Assembly: GCA_041601535.1 (NCBI GenBank)
Contig: JBFIHZ010000117.1
Coordinates: forward strand, 1 to 10,626
From: JBFIHZ01 sp041601535
Lineage (GTDB): Bacteria > Pseudomonadota > Gammaproteobacteria > Xanthomonadales > SZUA-36
Length of the DNA: 10,626 bases
Direction of reading: 5' to 3'
Shown: positions 6,253 to 10,626 of the stretch, in pieces
Layout of the letters: the number at the start of each line of letters is the position of its first letter
How positions within the stretch are numbered: the stretch's first letter is position 1
The notes under the pieces: model-generated
Seen by the model: the letters and a program-made list of their open reading frames with translations, nothing else
What the model was told of the DNA's origin: nothing
The model's database searches: none
Translations under genes and position numbers: made by a program

Positions 6253-6732
6253 TCAGTGTGCATGGCCGGCCGGCTCCGAGTTTGCCAGGTCTTGATGCAT
6301 GCTTTTCAGGGTGGCCAGGGAGTGCCGCAGCTCGTCGCTCAACATGGTCAACAGTTGATGACTGAGCTCATTCAACCCGGTTTGCAGGTGCTGGTTTACC
6401 GTGTGCAGGAGCTTTTCCTCGGACAGCATGCGTTGCCTGAGAAAGTCCGCCTGTGGCTGTTCTGTAGTAGCGGCGGCGTGCAGGCGGTTTAGCGCCTTTT
6501 CCACCGTTTCCTTGTCGGGATCAGTATCCGCTGGCAAGTCCCCCAACTGGCGCAGGGCTGTGGTTAAGCGATCCACAAAAATCTGCCGCCGGCCAGCCAG
6601 CGTATCAAGCCGTGAGCTGATGTCCTTGCGGGTGATGAACTCGGTGGCATCGCGCAGGTGAATCAGCGACTCCTTGCAGGCAATCAGCGTATCCTGCAGT
6701 GTGGCCTGGTCATGTGTACGCAACAGGTTCAT
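6253..6732 (-). CDS. DUF2383-like (PA2169-type) four-helix-bundle protein
   Basis: A 159-residue soluble, mostly helical protein with no signal peptide or membrane segment. Its arrangement (TLIACKESLIHLRDATEF near 15-32, then RRQIFVDRLTTALRQLGDLPAD near 48-70, a middle helix ending in LHAA, then LRQRMLSEEKLLHTVNQHL and a last helix ending KSMHQDL) follows the DUF2383/PA2169 pattern, a ferritin-like bundle of unknown function. The resemblance is judged by eye, so the family call is moderate. Few Glu/His pairs typical of di-iron ferritins are in the expected places, so a metal centre is doubtful. Its ATG overlaps the TGA of the lipid kinase gene (ATGA at 6732-6729), a strong sign of translational coupling. 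The C-terminus ends in a His-containing GHAH. Confidence 0.68.
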   Translation of the reverse strand: MNLLRTHDQATLQDTLIACKESLIHLRDATEFITRKDISSRLDTLAGRRQIFVDRLTTALRQLGDLPADTDPDKETVEKALNRLHAAATTEQPQADFLRQRMLSEEKLLHTVNQHLQTGLNELSHQLLTMLSDELRHSLATLKSMHQDLANSEPAGHAH

Positions 6733-7649
6733 GCCGCTGCTGCCTGTGTGCCAAGCGGGTCGGGAGATGCCTTCGGCCGGGTGACCGCCTCAATCGCCGC
6801 CGGCATCACTTGCAGTGACAGCGGGGTTTGCGTGGCCGGCTCGCCGTCGGTAAACACTTCCATGGGCCGCGAAGTTTCAATATGGATATCGCGCCCCGAG
6901 GCTTTGAAAAAGTTGGCCGCGCGGCGCTTTTTGCCAAATCTCAGGAAAGGTGCCAGCAGCAACAGCTGCCAGAAAGACTGCGGCGCGATGCTGTAGACAT
7001 GCAGCAGCCCTTCATCAATGGAGGCGTCCTCATCGATAATATTGCCGCCGCCGTAGAACCGCCCATTGCCGACCGCGACCTGCACCGAACGCATCTGATA
7101 GGTCTGGCCGTCGATGGTGAATTTCACACGGAAGGACCTTTGCCGGGTCAGCGAGGCCAGCAAGGCTTTAAGATAGCTCAGCACACCCCAGCTTTTCTTG
7201 TCATCGGCGGTGAGTTGGTGGTTGATGGTAACGCCAAGCCCGATATTCACCGCATTGAAGAATGGCCTGCCATTGGCCTTGCCCACATCGATCCGCTTGC
7301 GGCAGTCATCAATTACCATGCGCGTGGCCTCTTGCAGGTCCACCGGTATCTCCAGTGAGCGGGCCAGATCGTTGCCGGTGCCCAGTGGCAGTACGGCAAA
7401 AGGCAGGCCGGACTGCAGCAGGGCCTGCGCGGCAGAGTGCAGGGTGCCGTCACCTCCGGCCAGTACGACCAGGTCCGTCTTATCGCGCTGCCGGTTGATT
7501 TCCCGCCGGGCATGATCTGCGCTGGTGGAGTCCACCCGCCGTACCCGGATGCCGGCCTCTTCCATCATCTTGATGGACTGCGCCAGCTCCGGGCTGTCGC
7601 CGGAACTGCTGCCTGCATTGATGATCAATAAAACATTGCGCCGGTTCAT
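6729..7649 (-). CDS. Diacylglycerol kinase family lipid kinase (YegS/BmrU type)
   Basis: A 306-residue soluble kinase of the DAGK-catalytic superfamily that phosphorylates diacylglycerol or a related lipid with ATP. Visible motifs: the N-terminal INAGSSSG (10-17), a variant of the usual N-P-x-SG; the nucleotide-binding GGDGT (65-69); PLGTGNDLAR (88-97); DVGKANGRPFFNAVNIGLG (121-139); the C-terminal domain motif DEGLLHVY (212-219); and FTDGEP (266-271). Length matches the family. The start at 7649 directly follows the TAA of the DUF1206 gene, with GAGG 5 nt upstream inside that gene's end. Its own stop overlaps the next start. Paired with the PAP2 gene of the same block, it could reverse phosphatidate dephosphorylation. 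Phosphatidylglycerol (YegS) or another lipid alcohol are alternative substrates. Confidence 0.92.
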   Translation of the reverse strand: MNRRNVLLIINAGSSSGDSPELAQSIKMMEEAGIRVRRVDSTSADHARREINRQRDKTDLVVLAGGDGTLHSAAQALLQSGLPFAVLPLGTGNDLARSLEIPVDLQEATRMVIDDCRKRIDVGKANGRPFFNAVNIGLGVTINHQLTADDKKSWGVLSYLKALLASLTRQRSFRVKFTIDGQTYQMRSVQVAVGNGRFYGGGNIIDEDASIDEGLLHVYSIAPQSFWQLLLLAPFLRFGKKRRAANFFKASGRDIHIETSRPMEVFTDGEPATQTPLSLQVMPAAIEAVTRPKASPDPLGTQAAAA

Positions 7650-8456
7650 TTATGCCTCGCTGTCGGTATCAATACGGCGGTAGATGGCTTCCAGAATGCT
7701 GTACACACCAAAGGCAAACAGGCCGGCAGCAACCACGCCCAGTAGCCACGGCCCGTAGCCATGGCTGCGCAATGCATCCAGCGCCTGTTCCAGGCCGTGG
7801 ATCTCACCAGAGCTTGCCTGGCTGGCCGAGTTGATCAGGAACCAGCCGATGATGCCCCATACCACGCCGCGCGCCATCAGGCCGAATTGACACAGCGGCC
7901 GCGCCCAGCGCTTTTGCGATACGGGAATTTCCATATACTTCTCAAACTTCGCAGTCCAGCCCTTGTACAGATGAGCCAGCCCGGTAATGATCAGGGCGAC
8001 GCCGAACACGGTCAGCCCGAGCTGGGCGAACTCCGAATTGATCCAGGTCTGCTGAGCACTGGAAGACGCGCCAGACTCAGTGCTGCCATTGCCCAGCAGC
8101 AGTCTGGCGGCGAACACGGCCAGCAGGGTGTGTGTTACCGCGCTGGCAAACAACCCAAAACGCACGCCCAGGCCTTTGACCGATGTGCCGTGGCCGTCCG
8201 CGTCGCCCACGGACTGCACCAGGCGCCACAGGGAGTAGCAGATCAGGCCGACGATCAGCACCGCAATCATCACACTGCCAAAGGGTTGTTCAAGTATGGT
8301 GCGGATGGCGCCCCTGCTGCCGGTGGTCTCGCCCGAACCCATGCCCAGTGCCGCCATGATGGCCAGACCGCCTATCACCAGGTAGATAATGCCGCGCGAT
8401 GCATAGCCCAGGCGGGCCAGTTTTTTGAACTTCTGTTTCATAACAATGGTGTTCAT
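7650..8456 (-). CDS. DUF1206 family integral membrane protein
   Basis: A 268-residue protein with about six membrane helices arranged as three two-helix repeats, the DUF1206 pattern. Repeat one begins LARLGYASRGIIYLVIGGLAI (13-33) with GAIRTILEQPFGSVMIAVLIVGLICYSLWRL (49-79). Repeat two begins near VRFGLFASAVTHTLLAVFAARLL (98-120). Repeat three begins at QFGLMARGVVWGIIGWFLI (190-208) with GLEQALDALRSHGYGPWLLG (221-240). The biochemical function of the family is unknown. The start at 8456 is chosen because AGAAGG (8468-8463) lies 6 nt upstream and the first repeat follows at once. The open frame reaches an ATG at 8507 that would overlap the PAP2 gene end, but that extension has no family features. 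It is followed directly by the lipid kinase start, so the two are coupled. Confidence 0.87.
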   Translation of the reverse strand: MNTIVMKQKFKKLARLGYASRGIIYLVIGGLAIMAALGMGSGETTGSRGAIRTILEQPFGSVMIAVLIVGLICYSLWRLVQSVGDADGHGTSVKGLGVRFGLFASAVTHTLLAVFAARLLLGNGSTESGASSSAQQTWINSEFAQLGLTVFGVALIITGLAHLYKGWTAKFEKYMEIPVSQKRWARPLCQFGLMARGVVWGIIGWFLINSASQASSGEIHGLEQALDALRSHGYGPWLLGVVAAGLFAFGVYSILEAIYRRIDTDSEA

Positions 8457-8503
8457 GTCAGACCTTCTGCATATTTCAGGTTGGATACCAGCCGGGCCCC
8501 GGA

Positions 8504-9358
8504 TCAATGCCGGGGTGCTGTTTGCGACCTGTCAACGTCCGGGTTGTGCCGCATCTGCGTGCTGTCCCTGCCAGCAGCCTGCGGGCTGCTTTCTTCGGTG
8601 TCTGTATCCTCTGTTTCAACCTTGCCGCGTCGCTGCAGGCTGCGTACCAGCAGCCATGAAAGCAGTACCCAAACGGTGCCGGCGGTCCAGCCAGCCAGTA
8701 CATCGGTAGGCCAATGCACACCCAGGTAAATCCGGCTAAGGCCAACCAGCAGCGTGGCCACGGCCGCGATGCCAATTATGTATGCGCCGACCCGGCGGCG
8801 CCGCTGCACGCGGGCCAGCAGGGCCGCCAGCGTCAGATAGGTGGCGGCCGCCTGCATGGAATGGCCGCTGGGGAAACTCTTGGTGTAAACGATGGAGCCA
8901 TGCGGCACCAGGTCAGGCCGCGGCCGGTCAATGCCATATTTCAATGCGCTGCTGGTAATCAGCGCGCCAATCGTTGCCAGCAACAGAACAACGGCTACGC
9001 GTGGTTTGCCAATCAACAGCAGGTAGCCAACCACCGCCAGGGTGAGCAGGCTGAGTACCGCGGTGCCGCCCAGCGCGGTGAAATCCCGGCCCATTTCCTC
9101 GACCCAGCCCGGGCCAATCGGATTGGTCAGGTCATGCGGCGCGCGCATGGCCAGCAATATGGCTTCGTCAAATGCCTGGGTCTTGCCAGCCAGCATGACA
9201 TCGGCAATAAATACGAAGCTCCAGATGGCACCGATTATCAGCAACAACACCAGTAGTACGGAACGCTCCAGACGGATGTTCTGCAGCCGTGTCCAGGCAT
9301 CAGTGCGTCCTGTTGCGGTGTATTGACCAGGGTTTTGGGCGGCGTTGCTGTTCAACAT
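8504..9358 (-). CDS. PAP2 family phosphatase (phosphatidic acid or polyprenyl pyrophosphate)
   Basis: A 284-residue membrane phosphatase with all three catalytic motifs: K140-x6-R147-P148 (KYGIDRPRP), P163-SG-H166 (SFPSGH), and S208-R-x5-H215-x3-D219 (SRIYLGVHWPTD). H166 and H215 are the expected nucleophile-relay pair. Membrane helices lie near 33-55, 98-117, 120-137, 165-183, 190-207 and 220-238. A hydrophilic, acidic then basic C-terminal tail of about 40 residues (243-284) is extra to the core. Possible substrates are phosphatidic acid, phosphatidylglycerol phosphate or undecaprenyl pyrophosphate; the sequence does not decide. It is the first gene of the minus-strand block. GAGGAG lies just upstream of the ATG at 9358. 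A 47-bp gap leads to the DUF1206 start. A sigma-54-type element at 9508-9493 is its likely promoter. Confidence 0.92.
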   Translation of the reverse strand: MLNSNAAQNPGQYTATGRTDAWTRLQNIRLERSVLLVLLLIIGAIWSFVFIADVMLAGKTQAFDEAILLAMRAPHDLTNPIGPGWVEEMGRDFTALGGTAVLSLLTLAVVGYLLLIGKPRVAVVLLLATIGALITSSALKYGIDRPRPDLVPHGSIVYTKSFPSGHSMQAAATYLTLAALLARVQRRRRVGAYIIGIAAVATLLVGLSRIYLGVHWPTDVLAGWTAGTVWVLLSWLLVRSLQRRGKVETEDTDTEESSPQAAGRDSTQMRHNPDVDRSQTAPRH

Positions 9359-9492
9359 GCTCTCCTCATTTCAGACCGTGGGCTGCTTTGCCGAATGCTG
9401 CATTCAAACTCTGTTCCGATGCCGGCACCCTCGTTGTCAGCAATTTTCGGGATTACGCTTGACGACCTGCAGCGGCCGGCTATGGGGGTAAA

Positions 9493-9508
9493 TGCAATAT
9501 GTGTGCCG
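9493..9508 (-). promoter_or_regulatory. Candidate sigma-54 promoter for the PAP2-led operon
   Basis: Read on the minus strand, CGGCACA (9508-9502) is the -24 element, with GGCAC intact. It is followed after 4 nt by a perfect TTGCA -12 element (9497-9493), with the required GG-N10-GC spacing. Predicted transcription would start near 9482, giving a leader of about 124 nt before the PAP2 ATG. The first T and the G after GGCAC deviate from TGGCACG. Confidence 0.5.
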
Positions 9509-9610
9509 ACGGCTGGGCCGCGTCCACGCAAGCAGCGTCTTGCGTTAGAACCGGAGGGCAGGCGGCAATTTATCGGGCCAGCGTCGGGCCCCGCAGTGGG
9601 GGCTGTGGAG

Positions 9611-9644
9611 CTGTAATCCTTACACCGGCTTGCAAGCCTTACAG
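9611..9644. promoter_or_regulatory. Dyad cluster, possible enhancer site for an activator
   Basis: TGTAA-tcc-TTACA (9612-9624) is a perfect dyad. It is followed by the 12-bp palindrome GGCTTGCAAGCC (9627-9638) and a third TTACA half-site, so that CTGTAA (9611-9616) and TTACAG (9639-9644) bound the cluster as an inverted repeat. CCTTACA recurs with a 19-bp period, about two helical turns. It lies about 115-150 bp upstream of the minus promoter and 160-195 bp upstream of the plus promoter. This is where enhancer-binding proteins usually bind. The protein is not identified. Confidence 0.4.
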
Positions 9645-9803
9645 CAAAGCCGCGCGTGCCGGCAGCGTAGCCAGACAGTTGGGCGCGGCCAGATGGCCGG
9701 CATTGAGAAATCGCCGGCATTGCGTTAAATGATCCTGTTACGCCGCCAGCCCGCGCGATGGATGGCATTGCCGGGATTTATCCGCAGTCTGCGGAATAGG
9801 TGT

Positions 9804-9819
9804 TGGCACGGACCGTGCA
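9804..9819 (+). promoter_or_regulatory. Candidate sigma-54 promoter for the DUF4235 gene
   Basis: TGGCACG (9804-9810) matches the -24 consensus perfectly. After 4 nt, GTGCA (9815-9819) matches the -12 TTGCW in all but the first base, with exact GG-N10-GC spacing. Predicted transcription would start near 9830, 26 nt before the ATG at 9856 and upstream of its Shine-Dalgarno site. The element also forms a dyad (GCACGG-A-CCGTGC), so it could instead or also be a repressor operator. Confidence 0.55.
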
Positions 9820-9855
9820 TGATCAGGCTTAGTCAATCAACCAGAGGAGAACCTG

Positions 9856-10107
9856 ATGAAACACCTGGCACGCAATATCCTGTTGCTGGGCGGACTGACC
9901 ACGGCGAGCTTTGCCACCCGCGGCCTGTTACAGGCAGCCTGGGAACATAAAACCAAAAAACCGGCGCCCAAAAACCCCGGTGCCCCGGAGGTCACCTGGA
10001 GCCAGGCGCTGTTGTGGAGCGCATCGGTGGGTGTGCTGGTAGGGCTGGTAAGAACGTCTATCCGGCGAACTTACACCGGCATCACTTCAAAGCGCACTGA
10101 AATCTGA
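9856..10107 (+). CDS. Small DUF4235 family protein
   Basis: An 83-residue protein. A hydrophobic N-terminal stretch (about 7-27, LARNILLLGGLTTASFATRGLL) leads to AAWEHKTKKPAPKNPGAPEV (27-46). A second hydrophobic helix (TWSQALLWSASVGVLVGLVRTSIRR, 47-71) and a basic tail follow. The 'aW..kt.k.pP...P..p.vtW..Al.Wa..sG...gl.R' pattern is that of DUF4235, a family of small, probably membrane-associated proteins of unknown function. GAGGAG lies 6 nt before the ATG. The gene stands alone: it is transcribed away from the PAP2 operon and converges with hutF, whose stop is 24 bp away. A sigma-54-like promoter at 9804-9819 suggests regulated expression. Confidence 0.75.
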   Translation: MKHLARNILLLGGLTTASFATRGLLQAAWEHKTKKPAPKNPGAPEVTWSQALLWSASVGVLVGLVRTSIRRTYTGITSKRTEI

Positions 10108-10131
10108 CACCTGCAGTCCGGCGGCTCCGGT

Positions 10132-10626
10132 TCACCCGGCTGTACTGTTTTCCATAACGCGGCAAAAGCGGGCGGTGATGGCCTCTTCGCCGGCGTGATG
10201 ACCGTTGCGGACCAGGTGCTGGCCTCCGGCAATCACGTCACTGACCGGGTTGCTGTTACCGGTAAACACGAAGCTGTCCAGCAGGTGGTCGCGCTGACAG
10301 CCAACGAGGCTGGGGTGGCTGGTTTGCAACACGATAATATCCGCCCGATTGCCCGGCCGCAGGCTGCCGGACGCCCTGCCCAAAGCCTGGGCACCGCCGG
10401 AGCAGGCGCTCAGCCACAGGTTCTGGCCGGTATGCGGCTGGGCGGCCGATGCTGCTATGTTGCGCCGCCGCAAGGCCAGCCGTTGGCCATATTCCAGCCA
10501 GCGCAATTCCTCTACGGGGCTGACCGAACTGTTGCTGTCGGAGCCGATGCCAAAGCGGCCGGAATCCTGCAAAAAGGGCTTCAGCGGAAACAGGCCGTCA
10601 CCCAGGTTGGCTTCAGTAGTTGGGCA
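10132..10626 (-). CDS. hutF: Formimidoylglutamate deiminase HutF (C-terminal part only)
   Basis: The last 164 residues of an amidohydrolase whose N-terminus lies beyond the right edge. HutF converts N-formimino-L-glutamate to N-formyl-L-glutamate and ammonia in the five-step histidine degradation route. The visible part has the family blocks CPTTEANLGDGLFPL (residues 1-15 of the fragment), FGIGSDSN (25-32) with the metal-binding Asp30, and VEELRWLEYGQRL, followed by RRRN. Next come the usual C-terminal strands of the amidohydrolase small domain: GSLRPGNRADIIVL, then 'VIAGGQHLVRNGHH'. Whole HutF proteins are about 450 residues, so about one third is present. It ends in TGA at 10132-10134, converging with the DUF4235 gene. 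Other hut genes probably lie to the right, but none is visible. Confidence 0.9.
   Translation of the reverse strand, partial: CPTTEANLGDGLFPLKPFLQDSGRFGIGSDSNSSVSPVEELRWLEYGQRLALRRRNIAASAAQPHTGQNLWLSACSGGAQALGRASGSLRPGNRADIIVLQTSHPSLVGCQRDHLLDSFVFTGNSNPVSDVIAGGQHLVRNGHHAGEEAITARFCRVMENSTAG

Larger units (their letters stand above)
9359..9855. other. Divergent regulatory region between PAP2 and DUF4235 genes
   Basis: These 497 bases have no credible gene but are rich in dyads. From left to right: GAATGC-T-GCATTC (9393-9405), a minus-strand sigma-54-like element (9508-9493), a 7-bp hairpin ACGCAAG/CTTGCGT (9526-9545), the TGTAA/TTACA cluster (9611-9644), a direct repeat GCCGGCATTG (9696-9705 and 9713-9722), TCCGCA-GTC-TGCGGA (9781-9795), and a plus-strand sigma-54-like element (9804-9819). 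The composition fits a two-way promoter region. Confidence 0.6.

Noticed and set aside
7761..8729. 322-codon plus-strand open frame
   Set aside because: It is antisense to the DUF1206 and PAP2 genes, is rich in Gln/His/Arg as expected for a shadow frame, and has no motif.
9352..9768. 138-codon minus-strand open frame in the PAP2/DUF4235 gap
   Set aside because: It has no recognisable motif, covers the predicted promoter elements, lacks a Shine-Dalgarno site and ends inside the PAP2 start region. It looks like chance openness in GC-rich DNA.

Overview
The window looks like chromosomal DNA of a Gram-negative proteobacterium, most likely a gammaproteobacterium. It is moderately GC-rich and has good Shine-Dalgarno sites. 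It carries the HutF branch of histidine breakdown and class D-type sortase machinery with a proteobacterial-style sorting signal. The genus cannot be fixed from the sequence. I see no tRNA, rRNA, CRISPR array, insertion sequence or phage gene.

Layout. Left end (1-2181): on the minus strand, the 5' part of a membrane acyltransferase-3 protein and, upstream of it, an exported metal-dependent cyclase/hydrolase. Next (2206-3763): a two-gene plus-strand sortase module, made of a class D-like sortase and a small exported protein ending in an LPDSA sorting signal. It is closed by a textbook intrinsic terminator and may be driven by a sigma-54-like promoter. Then comes a 381-base gap. Centre to right (4030-9358): a minus-strand block of six genes for membrane lipids and membrane proteins. 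In transcription order these are PAP2 phosphatase, DUF1206 membrane protein, YegS/BmrU-type lipid kinase, DUF2383-like helical-bundle protein, TVP38/VTT membrane protein and, after a 132-bp gap with its own promoter, a cardiolipin-synthase-like PLD enzyme. Right end: a 497-bp divergent regulatory region, a small DUF4235 protein on the plus strand, and the 3' end of hutF on the minus strand.

How the genes fit together. The PAP2 enzyme (phosphatidate to diacylglycerol) and the lipid kinase (diacylglycerol or a similar lipid to its phosphate) could run an interconversion cycle. The PLD-type synthase would draw on the same pool, and the VTT protein belongs to a family linked to lipid movement across the bilayer. 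The DUF1206, DUF2383 and DUF4235 proteins are uncharacterised; their presence suggests an envelope- or stress-response role, which is inference.

The two most interesting points are (i) the compact sortase plus dedicated-substrate pair, whose substrate carries LPDSA (a Ser variant of the LPxTA signal of class D sortases) in a bacterium without an accessible Gram-positive-type wall, and (ii) the divergent intergenic region at 9359-9855. That region has sigma-54-type -24/-12 elements facing both ways and a TGTAA/TTACA dyad cluster between them, at a distance typical of a shared enhancer for a bacterial enhancer-binding protein. A third, weaker sigma-54-like element precedes the sortase pair.
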